A stretch of 64,000 bases of DNA from Agroathelia rolfsii (lineage: Eukaryota; Basidiomycota; Agaricomycetes; Amylocorticiales; Amylocorticiaceae). The translations under genes were made by a program, and so were the position numbers. Shown here one piece after another: positions 32,501 through 43,876 of the stretch (position 1 is its first letter; each line of letters opens with the position of its first letter). The DNA is taken from positions 3,038,001-3,102,000 of the forward strand of contig JABRWF010000007.1 of assembly GCA_018343915.1 (NCBI GenBank), in the 5' to 3' direction. The notes beneath the pieces are model-generated. The model saw nothing but the letters and a program-made list of their open reading frames with translations. It ran no database searches and was not told the origin of the DNA.

Positions 32501-33500
32501 TAACCGCAACCTTTCAACATCTGCCCGGAGGAAATATATCGAAGATCTAAAGAACAGAGTCCAGCAATATATGATAGATGAATCAATACTACTCATCTTT
32601 ACGGACGGTTCTAGACTACCCTACTATGGCCATAAGCGAGCAGGAGCAGCCTACGCCGCCTTTCACAAGGGTCTTGAGATAAGCTCTGGGACCTCATGCA
32701 TGGGCAAACATGCAGGCATCTATGATGCAGAAATGCTTGCCCTAGCTGGTGGCGCAAGAGCCGCAGCGGCCTATGCAAACAAATATCCACTCCTCTTACG
32801 CATCCTCTTCCTCGCTGATAATCAATCGGCAATTTCAACAATTACAGACACCTCAGCCCACCCAGCCCAAATCTATTCCATTCTTTTCTGCGAAAAAGTA
32901 GACGAGATCCTCAATAAACTACCCCAATGCAAAATTACAATTCAATGGATCCCAGGGCACCAGGGAATCCAAGGCAATGACCGTGTTGATACACTCGCAA
33001 AAGAAGCTGCAAGAGGAGGTGCCAACCCCATATTCCATTCATCTATATCATGGGCATGCGAGAAAGCCAAAGCCACTGCACTTAAAGATTGGCGCTCGGA
33101 ATGGGCTACCCTTTCCCACAATAACTTAGCTGCCATAGCTCTTTGCACACCACCTTCTACTAAACTTACCCCTTTCCACCGCAACTTTAATGGCCGTCGG
33201 GACGTACACACCCAAATAATCCAAACTATCCTAGGCCATGGCTTTCGAGGTGACTACTATGCCCGCTTTATTCCCTCTGAGTCAGTCTTATGCCCATGCG
33301 ATAACTCTACTTTCCAAACACATGACCACATTATTGCTGACTGCCCCCTTTACAACAGTCAACGACACTACATTGCTAAGGCCTCTAGTAGCCTCTCCTC
33401 CCCAATTATCCTTAGTACACACAAAGGCCTTACAGCACTAGCGAAGTTTGTATCGGGCTCAAATGCCTTTACAAAACTTGCTAGATCAACCTTACAATAA
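29592..33500 (+). CDS. LINE ORF2 (endonuclease-RT-RNase H), one in-frame TAG
   Basis: Starts at ATG 29592, overlapping the ORF1 stop by four bases. AP-endonuclease: FDILLLQEPWYG, IVGDFNLHHPAW, WSDHNAITW (residues 1-240). RT: VVPKPRKTDRSNPRSYRPIA, GIPQGSPISP and active site AYVDDELAL (about 430-700). A TAG at 31749-31751 breaks the frame just after the RT core; the same frame continues to 33500. RNase H: LIFTDGSR, YDAEMLAL, FLADNQSAIS, WIPGHQGIQGNDRVD. The end has a CPCDNSTFQTHDHIIADC zinc-like motif. 1303 codons in all. All catalytic residues are seen, so without read-through only this single stop disables the element. Confidence 0.9.
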
Positions 33501-33793
33501 AAATGCCCTCAACTTTCCCACCAAAGGAACTTCATTTGTTAACACCCCTCAATCCTTAACTATATATTTACCCCTCCCCTCCCTACCTTGTCAACTACCT
33601 CAACACAATTATCTGGTCTGTTAACCTTTCCAGTATCTCTATTATAATAACCCCTATGCCACTACACTCCATACTTCCCTATACAGTGTAACTTACACTA
33701 TAGCCTTTATGACACCGTAGTTTGTTTTTAGTACATGATGCGGTATATAAACGTAAAAAAAAAAAAAAAAAAAAAAAAATGGGCCGCACGTGA

Positions 33794-34200
33794 CACACTG
33801 GTATTGTGCGATATTAGTCAGTGTTTGTACCTCTAAATTTTACAGAGAATTGAACCTGTAGTAAAATCCTAGACAAAGGTTCACTTTTAATAGCGGGTAA
33901 AATCATGAAATTTATATATGCTTTTACTTTTGGTAAAGACAAAAGGAAAAAGTGTCCCTTTCACCGGCTGCCTTTACCAAACCTTTTGCTTCGGGTAACA
34001 GCTTGGATAAAAACAAGCGTCACATGACTATAATTTGGCAGGGAAACTAGTTACGTCGCCACCTGCCTTTTACCCGAAGTAAAAGACGCAGTAAAGTCAG
34101 CCAGTAAAAGCATCACTTTATCTAGGGCTTTACTACAGGTCAGGTTCTCAGTAATATCCAAAGGTAAAAATGCTGACTAATACTGCAAAATACCAATGTG
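33794..34200 (+). mobile_element. 407-bp MITE (right copy)
   Basis: Same element as at 24292-24698, same length. Flanked by tga at 33791-33793 and 34201-34203. Its presence at the same place in both arms shows it predates the duplication. The LINE target site overlaps its left border. Confidence 0.8.
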
Positions 34201-35358
34201 TGACTCTAAGTGACACGCCGTTACAGACATACTATGGTCACATCTCTGACGTGACAAGCGTATGCCACTAAGCCTTACATCAACCACAAACTAGCTCATT
34301 CAACGCAATGCCAAATGAAAAGCGCAAGGTATCATACGACTCTTCGACTGACGAGAGGTACAGCACTTCCTCCCTGAAGCATCCGAGACAAGACCTGTCC
34401 GAGTCCGAGTCCGAGCCCGACTTGGATGGCACACTGAAAGCGCAATTCCTGAAGCGTTTGCACACGAAACTGACAGAGGAGGAATCACTACAGGGATTAC
34501 ATTCCATCAAGAGTCTTATTCCCACCGCTCTGTCTTTCTGCATCGAACACACACTTCAAGTTTTGATGGATCCCAACTTCCAACATCAACTTACGGATCA
34601 CCAGTTGGAATATTTGAAGGCGATCCAAACCAATGACATCCTTGCACATGTAAAGGGCTTGTCTGAGAAAGAAATTACTGACCTAAAGGATACCTATATT
34701 GGCTTCCTAAAAACTGAATCCAACTTTGACTTGGGATTTCTGTTCCAATTGTGTAAATGAGTTCATTTTTGTGGCGTTCAATATCTAAAATAATTCTAGC
34801 ATTACCTCAAGAAAACAGACGGCCACGGCCAAACCCGCCTGATACAACTATTCCTAAATCACTTTCCACTGACGGTACGTGCCTGACCCTTCCGATAATA
34901 GTATTCTCACGCCTCCTTAGCGACCGTGAAGTCTTGGAAAGGGGACTACACCGGCAGGGCTCACAAGTCTCTCTAGTTCCATATTGAAACCCTATGCGAG
35001 GAGTTCACGAACGACAGGGTCCAATACTACGCCAAGTATTGCTCCATCGTTCAGTCGTCTGGAATGGGAAAATCGAGGCTGGTCGATGAAATAAGCAAGA
35101 CCTATTTTATGATTCCACTTTGCCTACGCTGTGATCCATCAGGTGTGCTATTGAGCGGACTCGATACTGGATGATGCAATTGACCAGAATACTCTTTGAA
35201 GGATTTCCTCCAGCAGACGTTCATGTTCGAAACTATCTTACGCGGGCGAGGGAAGAAACAGAGGCTAATGAAATCGCCCAAGCATTCTTGACATCGCTCT
35301 TTATGGAAGCAACGAAATGGATCGATGACAATTTTTCATCAAAAGAGGTTTCCATCAG

Positions 35359-36338
35359 TGTTACGAGTCGCTCGTTGTATTATAATTTTATTTCGAATTT
35401 TCTATTATTTTTCTGAATTTTTTCTAATTTTTCTCTATTTTTTGATGTATATATCGCATATTACGTAAGCATACACTCTGATGACTAAGCAAAGTCATGT
35501 GACCAGTCAACCATGTGACTGGCCATCATGTGACCACTAGTCATGTGACATATTATGTAAGCAGAGTCTAGAGTATGGGTCCGGATCATGACACCACTCT
35601 ATACTCACTATAACAAATAATGGCGCAATATCACGCCATACTTAGCATTGCTGCGCACAGACCATATTACTGCGCACAGACCAGGTAGAATTAGTATATA
35701 ACCCTGTAGTGCCACTACCTGAAGACCTCAGATTCGTTCTCTTCGTCTTTAGGTAAGCACAGTAGTGCTGTGTATTAGATAAATACTAACATAATAAAAA
35801 CTTTGTCTTCAGAGTCTATAACTCCTAAAAAGGCGTGATTGCCTGTCTCCCCCCCTCTCTCCCTCATAAAAATCCTCCCTGCTTAGTGCTAAGAGGTAGC
35901 TAGCGTGCTCCGTGCTGTTAGTTGTTTAGAGGTAGCTCAGTGCTCCTCTACGTTAGAGCGTATAAAACAGGTCCGGCCCTTTGGGTGACCACTTACGCTT
36001 CTGTATACACATCATAGTGCTTAGTGCACTCAAGCGTATAAAGGCGTTGCCCCGCATACATCGTGGTTAAGATACATCGAACCCATATTTGCACACACAA
36101 GATATTTCTTGTCTTGACAATAGACCTCGTGCGAAAGCTTTGCAAGCTTAGAGTAGCACCAGGTGATTGGAGAGCTAGAAGTTGAGTGACAGCAGAAACC
36201 GGGCAAAGAAGTGTACACCCACGCATCCCTAGTCCTGGGAGTTGTAAAAAAGCCGATACTTGGCTACCCCGTACCTTTGAGGGGTTAACGTGGACTTAGG
36301 TTGAGTTTTGGTGACAAGAGACAGGTGTGCTCTTGACA
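35359..36338 (+). mobile_element. Solo LTR of the chromovirus family
   Basis: 980 bp, TGTTACGAGTCG...CTTGACA, diverged from the LTRs at 13621/19888 by scattered substitutions and small indels. TSD 'atcag' at 35354-35358 and 36339-36343. Keeps AGATTCGTTCT and the leader-intron signals (tactaac branch). The product of LTR-LTR recombination, older than the full-length copy. Confidence 0.93.
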
Positions 36339-36396
36339 ATCAGGGAGGTTGCATCTAAATTTCGGGACTATATGAACAAAGACCAGAAGTTCGAGA

Positions 36397-37998
36397 TGTG
36401 AGAAAAGCGAGCGAGCCAGCCAGCCAAGAGTAAAGCAAAAAGCTAGATAAATGCCATTGAAGGCATCCGCTTGTCGTTGTACATGGACGCGGTACGCGGA
36501 CAAATGAATGAATTACATACTACAACGCGTGGCTACTCTAAAGGCCTTGTCACGCTGCGCATGACCGTGACTCCGTCACTCCTATCCTCCATAGCAATGG
36601 ATTGCCATTTCAACACACCCCCTCAATCCTTGCCCTTAAACCCAATGAAATCTCCAAATAGGAAAGAAAACATGTATGAAGTTATGTAGGTAGATGTAGA
36701 GGTAAAGGTAATGATAAAGGTGAAGGTTAAGAAAGGAAAACGTACGAAGTTTGAAAAAAAAGCGTTGAGAATGAAATAAGAAACATTGTGCTGCGGCGGC
36801 CGCATGCACATCCCGGTCCCTTCAATTGATGGTCTGGGCCAGGCAACACCCCCTGGTTGTCCTGGGTGTTATGGATGATGTCAATGCTCATGCAGAGCCC
36901 TTGAGTGAGTTTGGGTGGACGCGCGCTGTTAAGCTTGCGTACCCGAGGCTGGATGATGAGTAAATGTAACATGACGACGGAATGGCCGTCGCCGTCATGT
37001 TGTTGCGGCACCCCCTGCTGGTGTCCTTGCTTGTCCTATAGGCGTGATCCATCGCGGGTGTCGTCCCGTTGCTCGTCTCTTGCGGCTGGGATGATCCTCG
37101 CGGCTCAATGCCTCTTGATGGCGGTGTGCACAGAACATGGTGGTGGTCATGTTTTCCTCCATTTCGTGTGGGAAACCTGACTTGCTGTCCCGGTAGTCCG
37201 ACTAGAGGTCGGCGGCACCTAGCATAGTGGTCGGCTGTGTCGACTTGACGGCTGGTGGATATTGCGAGTCGTGTGTGGTGCATGCATAATCATGCAGTGG
37301 GTGGTGCGTGGTGCATACTCGGATCCTAAGGCCATGGTACAGGGGTATGGGCACCCCCAGCGGCATTGTTGGCTTGCGAGTGCGTGTGCGTATGTGGGCG
37401 TGCATGTTGACTTCGTCACCATGAATTCCCTCCTACTGTGCGCGGCCTCTGGGTACGCAAACCCAGCTCTGGTCAATTACCAGTCATCGTAGTGGTTTCC
37501 TATCCCTCCATGAATCATCTTAGGATTCAGGGGGCTTGTTATCCACCTGCAGCATTTGCTGCTTGACTCTGCATGTTTAGAGGGCTTATAACGCAGTGTG
37601 GAGGCTTGACATTTGGTTCTTAGAATGTCGGTTTGCTGCCGCTATGCACGTAGAGCTCCCCAGGAGCTGAGCCATGTAGGGAGAGAGAACTCGCGGCTCG
37701 CTGCCTGGTCAGACGGCCGTTTGTCTATTGAGTGACCAGGTGAAGTGCAATTTTACATGCTGCTACACGGATTCGTTTGTGTGATAAAAGCGAGCGAGCC
37801 AGCCAGCCAAGAGTAAAGCAAAAAGCTAGATAAATGCCATTGAAGGCATCCGCTTGTCGTTGTACATGGACGCGGTACGCGGACAAACGAATGAATTACA
37901 TACTACAACGCGTGGCTACTCTAAAGGCCTTGTCACGCTGCGCATGACCGTGACTCCGTCACTCCTATCCTCCATAGCAATGGATTGCCATTTCAACA
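36397..37998 (-). mobile_element. TRIM-like LTR element (copy 2, reversed)
   Basis: 1602 bp with 219-bp LTRs (36397-36615 and 37780-37998); TSD 'cgaga' at 36392-36396 and 37999-38003. Comparison with the left arm confirms the pre-insertion sequence. Same family as 11790-13394 but with longer LTRs that differ at some sites. On its own strand the PBS (37771-37780 reversed) again complements the LTR (37883-37892). In the far LTR (36397-36615) the complementary stretch has one change (acaaatgaat). No protein coding. Confidence 0.9.
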
Positions 37999-40205
37999 CG
38001 AGAAACCTGGCGAACATTGAGAGAATTTTTTTCGTAATGTGATCGATTTCGCTCAGAAACTGCGTCCGACAGAAAGCCGTGGGCGTCATGATGACTCGCG
38101 AGACGAGAAATCAGGTCTTGTCACTCCTGAGTTGAAATCTATGCAGGTGTATGCACCAGGCCCACCCGATCGCATTATCACTTGGAAACATCCTAGTGAG
38201 CCTTGTCGCTCTTTCTTCTATGACCTTGAAATGAACACGGCAAAAAAGCGGATTCCAGGCATACATTGAATATCACCGTTGTTAACGCTGCTAAATTGCT
38301 GCAGAATACTCTCCTGAAATTTGAACAGGACAAATGGAAGTCATCTTCGCCAATCATTATTCTATCTTTCGACAAAGTGCATACTCTGGGCACGACCGTA
38401 GAAGCGACCGACGTTTCCACCTCTTCGCCCACTTATTTTTCTTGCTTGCGACGTGCACTGCAGAAAATACGGAATCAGGCTATTTTTTCCCTCTTCTTAT
38501 CAACCACAGGCCAAATCTTCCAATTCATGCCTCCGAGAGGTCTCGACTCTTCTGCACGCGTTACAACGTACAGCGGGCTTTCATTGATGCCACCATACAC
38601 TGACCTCGGGTACGACATGCTGGCTAAACATGCCGTTGAAGGTCAGACGACGATTGATGACGTGACGCTAATCGACTACTTGGTCAGACTAGGCCGACCG
38701 TTGTGTGTAAATTCTTTAAATTCTTATATCTATAAACTCAAAGTTTTGGCTCGCTAGGTTTGCGACGCAGTATATATTTGGAGTCGACAAGTTGAAAAAA
38801 CAAATCATTATCTTTGCCGCTCAAAAGCTCACGAAGATGGACGACTTGCGTGCCATCAAACAGAACAACATTCAACACGAGGAGGCACTATTAGCTTGCC
38901 TTATGTTTCGCTTGGCTCTTGACTTCAACCGCTGGTCATACAAAGGCAAAAAACGAGAGATGCTCCACGTTGAAAACCACATGCGCGTATGCTTGCAAGC
39001 TGAGCCTTCATTTGATGGTGTCCATACTATCTCGCCATCAGAGCCGATTCTGGCTGAAGGAGCAAGATTGGTGATGAAGACAGTCCCTTTCAATGCTGCG
39101 TCGATTCTTGCAAACGAATACCGCCGCCCTGAAGTCGAACGCGGCCCACGGGGTGAAGCAATTGTTAAGTTGCTTATGACGCTTGCCACTGATATGGTGG
39201 CCAAAGCGGGCAAGCCTAGAGCTTGGTCCGTTCCTGAGTTCCTGCAGAAACTCTATGGCCGGCCTTCATCCGAAGGCATACTTGTTTGTGATGTCCTTGA
39301 AGCCTTGCCATCTTGCGTCCATCCTAAGAGCGGGATCACACTGGAAACACGCCTTCAAGATGCTTTCAAAGACTCGAAGATGAACATGAACCATTTTGTG
39401 AAAGCTGGAGATTCGGATGTCCTAAACCGGAACTTTATGTGGGAACGTATACCTCGCTGTGCTGGGGTTGAGTGCCCACCGAATCATCCGGCGATAGATC
39501 TCGTGATCCCAATCACGTACTACGACGAGGCTCTAGGACGCTATAACGTGACGTTTATACTGATCCAGGTCAAAAACAACATAAAATATGGGTCTAAAGT
39601 CGATACCCTCCTATTCAATGCTATGGATCCTTACCTACAAGATCTTTTTTCTACGGGTGACAAAGACTACTCGATAGGATGCATACCAATCATTCGAATC
39701 GTCATCGCATTGGCTTCTAATCAGCCAACCGTGGTCAACCTATGCAGCCAGACTCCGAAAAGGAACACCAGACAGAATAAAGAATCTGGTTATACTGCGT
39801 ACAACTTCTGGTTCTCAGGTCTTAACCATCACGTCTGGGGTCCAATAAAGAAAGAAGAAGAGGCCTCTTGGAAAAGACTTTTGGATGCCTCCGGACGGTC
39901 TATTCCTAAAGTGTTTAAATCGAAGAACACCGCCGCAGAAGAACTCCGACGATCCCAGGCCCCCTCTATGTTTAATGACAGACGCCATTCGTGTCAGTTC
40001 ATCCAGAAGAACGATGAGCTAAGTCCGAATATGGAGATTAGAGGATCTCAAAACCGCCAATAAAGGGATCTGGTGTCTAGGCGTCGTTTCCTGCCGGTTC
40101 AGGTTGTGACCGGCATAAGGTACTCTTCGTACGATTTTTGTTGTCGAATATATGACTCGGGATGGCAGGAATAGGATAGTTAGTTTTCATGTTAGTACTT
40201 AGCGC

Positions 40206-40599
40206 CATTTGACTGTATTTGTTATTCTTTTTCTTTCCAATTTTTTTTTCGTATTATTGTTACCCTACTTTTTATGAATCCAGGATGTTATAATGTACCA
40301 GTAGTGTTGAAAATCGTCCTGGGGACTAGAGTGCATATAGTCTAAGCAATGGATGGTTGGTAGAAATACCAGACGAAGATAACGATATGTTAAAATGCGT
40401 ATATATGATACATGTACATTGACTCAGAAAAATCGTGAAGTGAGCTACAACAAGTGTGCCGTGCGTTTGATGACTGTAGCGGAGGGGTTCAGTGCGAGTC
40501 ATTGTATGCTGTTTCGTCATCGTTCTTGTTATTAGCAGTTGGAACCACTAGCTTATACTAACTGTGAGCAGAGATCAAAGCGGCACTATGATACCGTTC
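40206..40599. repeat. Right arm outer flank
   Basis: Antiparallel to 13395-13620, then to the sequence just left of the TRIM (11755-11789), then to 10245-10375. In the left arm this stretch is therefore split by the TRIM and the solo LTR. Confidence 0.7.
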
Positions 40600-41140
40600 A
40601 AAGAAAACTGGCTAGTGCATACATCAATACACATGTATTCTTATGATGGATCGAAATCCATTGACGGCAAGTACGCTCACCACCTCACCCTCGCAAATTA
40701 TGCAGTTGTCATTCAAGTTGTGATCACTAGCATCGATACAATTGAGAATTTCCAACCATCCAAGTCACCACTGATGAGATTTCCGAGAGCGAAATCGACT
40801 GAATTGGGCTTTTACCCCTGCTGAATGTGGGCACGCGATCAATAACCACGAGCCTCGCCTCTTCAGATACCTCAGCTTCAGCCGGGTGGGTCGCTGATCT
40901 GCACCGACTTGAAACATTCATCAGATACACCGTAGAGTGGTGACTTGCATTCACCTTGATCGCACACCTTGGGCTACTAGCTCGACTGATTCTGCCTACA
41001 TACTAGCATGCCCTTCTCTACGTAAATTGCGATCTCGTTTAAATTCAAGAAGTAGAGGGTATTTTGGTCCTAGCCAGTAATGGGCTGAGCTGTAACACGT
41101 AGGATGGAGAAGCATCATAGTGCAGTGTCAGATTGTAGAA
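40600..41140. repeat. Duplicated block A, copy next to RIC8
   Basis: Direct match to 9060-9640. It lies just beyond the 3' end of the intact RIC8 gene, which may explain how RIC8 pieces were copied together with these blocks. Confidence 0.55.
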
Positions 41141-41443
41141 TGGTCGTTTACGCTGAAATCATAAGGATGCGAATGTAACTGGAGGGAATATAGAGAAGAG
41201 GAGATAGGAGCAAGAGGATAGACGGGGGTAATGATGAAGAAGGCGAGAACTACATGATCAATGGGTGGATATGGTATGGCATGGATGATAACGAGTAATA
41301 GTAGTAGATAGTAAGGCAGTGTGATAGGTGCATGACAAATAAAGATGTATTATAATCTTTCTTTTGGGCAATCGTATTGTCCGTATGTTGCGTCAAAATA
41401 CGAGGGGTAGCGTATAGCGAAGCCGAGTCCAGTCGAGAAGCAA

Positions 41444-43618
41444 TTAACCCAACTTTCCCTCCTGCACCGCTTTCCGAATCGGATTCTGCGACGGCGGCAA
41501 CGCACCCGTCCTCTCCAGTCGATCAAAGAGGACAAACAGCTTCTCAGCTTCACGCTCCTTCTCCTCGTCAGTCATATCTGGCAGTTCCGTCTTCTCCTGG
41601 ACCGTACCCGTGATGGGGTTGATCTCTGGGCCATCTGCACTCGTGATGCCATCGGGCGAGGATGGTGATGATGACGAAGGGGCACCGGCGGGGGGTGGAG
41701 GCGCAGTCATGATGCCCTTGTTGTACAGGAATCCAGCTACGTTGCCGTAGCCTACCTGACTTGAAAGCACAGAAGCTAAATAATCAATCTGCAATCAGCC
41801 TCCTGCCTTCATCCTCCGTATAGGGAAAACTAAAAAACCCACCATCCGAGTTACAAATTACGAACAGCATCTCCCCAACCGCGTCCTTCATCCGCGGATG
41901 ATACACACTGCCCAACAATCTCAACAACCTACCCAGCATATCCGCACGCAGCTCCAGCGCCGAGGTGCGGTCCAAATTCGCCGGCAAGATCCACTCGCGC
42001 ATCCGCGTACGCGAAGGCGTATCGGCGCCACACAAGCGCACGATCAACACCACGAGCGGCACGGCGAGATCATCCAGAGAGCTGTTATCCGATGACTCGC
42101 GCTTGACAAGCTCACGCACGGACAATTCGTCTGGGTCGGTGGCGCCTGGCATGTAGTGCACCAGCGTGACTTCGAGCAGATCATATGCGCGCTGGAGGAT
42201 GTCGGGGTTTGATAAAGTTGGCGATTGGGGTGGTGATGAGGAACGCGAGGAGAGGGAGCGTCGGCCAGCCGCGATGGCGGATAGCGTGCGATCAATGGCG
42301 CTTGGTTTGGGTTCTTTGGTTCCAGAGCCGCCGGGGGTGCTTGGACGCGAGGTGGATACGGGGGATGATCCTGAGGATCCGGTGGGCAGTTTCGAGGTGG
42401 ATATTCGGGGTGAGTTTACGATTGGTGAGCCGCTGCGGGAGGACGAGGGTGAAGGAAACCATATTTTGTGAAGAGTGGGTGTGATAGGGATTGTTATTAA
42501 AGAGTGGATAATGTGCGTTAGAGGAGCCGCTATCGGGGCAGGGAAGCTGGGAGGAAGGGCATAGAATACGCGAAGTAATGGGGGTAATAGACTGTGCAGG
42601 AGATGATCATCAGTCTCATTATGACATGATATCAAATGTAAAAATTGTTTACCCGTCAAGACGACTGTTCCAGAAGTCGCCCATGACCTTGTCCTCCTGG
42701 CTGGCAGAGTTAGACGCCTCGGCAGATTGTGGCTCCGATTCGGCGAGCTATCATCGATAGTGATTAGCATACATACTAGATGAGCACCATTTAATACAGA
42801 TAGGCAGCCTACCTTTGGGTAATGCACTAAGAGGTTGAAAATGAATTTTAGGAGATCGGTCATGGCTTCCTTGCTCATCTTGACGCCACCGAGAATATCA
42901 GCAACGAGGGACTCAAGCTTGGAACCTAGGAGATCCACCACATTGCCTCCCGAGGGTGTCCGTTTTGTCTCGACGAGATAGCATATATAGGCCCCAGACG
43001 AGAATGAAGAAGCGGTGCATAGGAACAGAATACGAGATGCGAGGAAAATGCGCTCTGGTGATGTCGATTTCTAAGGGAGATGAGAGGCAACGTCTTTTTT
43101 TGCAAAGGAATTAACTGACCTCCATGACATCAATACACCAATCGCCACCACCGACATCGGTCGTCACCCACGTCGTCCGTCCGAGCTCGGCCAAGAGCAG
43201 TGCATTCGCTACAATCTTGAGCGCTTCATTTGACGAATCCATGTCTTCCCCTTCATAGTATCTTGATATTGTCAAGAGCAGAGTCTGATTCTCCTGTGTC
43301 GCAAATATCCTTGACACGTCTGGATTGCGACCGAGTGCTTTCAGGGCGGTGATAGCTAATGGTGCAGCTGAAAACAAATATGGATTCCTAATATGAATAC
43401 AGTAATTCTTGTGTATCTGCAACACTCATACATTTCCTTGATAGACGCCCTGCGGCGTGTGCCTCGACAAAGGAGTTGAGATCATGCAGCAGGATCTCTG
43501 ATAATTCAGTGCGCGCTTGCGCAGTATATGCGGGTGGAGTGGTATTAGAGATAACAGTTAGTATATCTGGCAGCTCATCAGACGATGCAGCCTTGTACTG
43601 GCTGACGATGTCTGTCAT
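41444..43618 (-). CDS. RIC8: Ric8/synembryn, chaperone and GEF for G-alpha
   Basis: Cytosolic protein that helps fold and activates heterotrimeric G-alpha subunits. Start ATG at 43618 (MTDIVSQYK). Six exons with consistent phases: 43432-43618, 43120-43367, 42813-43070, 42653-42747, 41843-42591, 41444-41775; 622 residues. Armadillo-like helical repeats are expected: LRRL-type segments such as ADMLGRLLRLLGSVYHPRMKD, and the family's NPITG motif near the C-terminus. A low-complexity Ser/Pro loop (SPSSSRSGSP to SSPPQSPTLSN) lies at about residues 325-400. The protein ends VQEGKLG. It is divergent from SEC63, with 258 bp between the start codons. Decayed partial copies lie at 3.1-3.9 kb and 26.9-27.3 kb. 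Confidence 0.88.
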
Positions 43619-43876
43619 GGCTAGAGTATTCTTCGTCGTTGTCGTAGTCGTGGTCGTCGATAAAAGTGAGACGACGTGCAGAGGACATCGTTTTACCGCT
43701 TTCGGCCATAGAAACCGCAGATCCGATGTCACTTTAATGCTTCCGATACTTATGTAATCTTGAGTCACGTGCATCATCCACGTCACGCGCAATATTCCTC
43801 CGGTCGCGTGACTTGGGGTCATTAGAAGAAACGTGATCATAAGCACACGTCCACACATACAACTCTCTCGCTCGCC
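43619..43876. promoter_or_regulatory. Shared divergent promoter region RIC8/SEC63
   Basis: 258 bp between the two start codons. Contains 'cacgtg'-like (tcacgtgcat, 43762) and 'cgtgatc' motifs and no clear TATA box. Whether the two genes are co-regulated is unknown. Confidence 0.4.

Larger units (their letters stand above)
27921..33779 (+). mobile_element. Tad1-like non-LTR retrotransposon (LINE), nearly intact
   Basis: 5859 bp with two ORFs, a 3' UTR and an A25 tail (33755-33779). Flanked by a 15-bp TSD 'tgggccgcacgtgac' at 27906-27920 and 33780-33794. Order: ORF1 with zinc knuckles; ORF2 with AP-endonuclease, RT, RNase H and a CCHC-like end. An RNase H after RT and two ORFs fit fungal Tad-clade LINEs. 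Inserted at the very end of the MITE in the right arm. The clean TSD and long A-tail indicate a recent event. Confidence 0.95.
34308..40063 (+). pseudogene. Crinkler/RHS-type P-loop NTPase-nuclease gene, right copy (interrupted)
   Basis: Same gene as 21021-24184, in the opposite orientation and split by a solo LTR and a TRIM. N-terminal exon from MPNEKRKV at 34308; TAG at 34974-34976; Walker A SSGMGKSR near 35055; LTR insertion at 35359; TRIM insertion at 36397; TGA at 38018-38020; frameshift near 38265. Walker B reads SFDKVHTL here (left copy SFDEVHTL), losing the catalytic Glu by a G-to-A change. The last open segment, 38792-40063, covers the C-terminal part and nuclease (AIDLVIP, ILIQVKN near 39560) and keeps the Trp codon that is TAG in the left copy. 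Clearly non-functional. Confidence 0.75.
27593..40205 (+). repeat. Right arm of large inverted duplication (with three later insertions)
   Basis: Matches 20873-25027 reversed after removing the LINE (27921-33779 plus one 15-bp TSD copy), the solo LTR (35359-36338) and the TRIM (36397-37998). The match continues past the chromovirus site into 40205-40430 and, more weakly, to about 40680. Confidence 0.9.
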
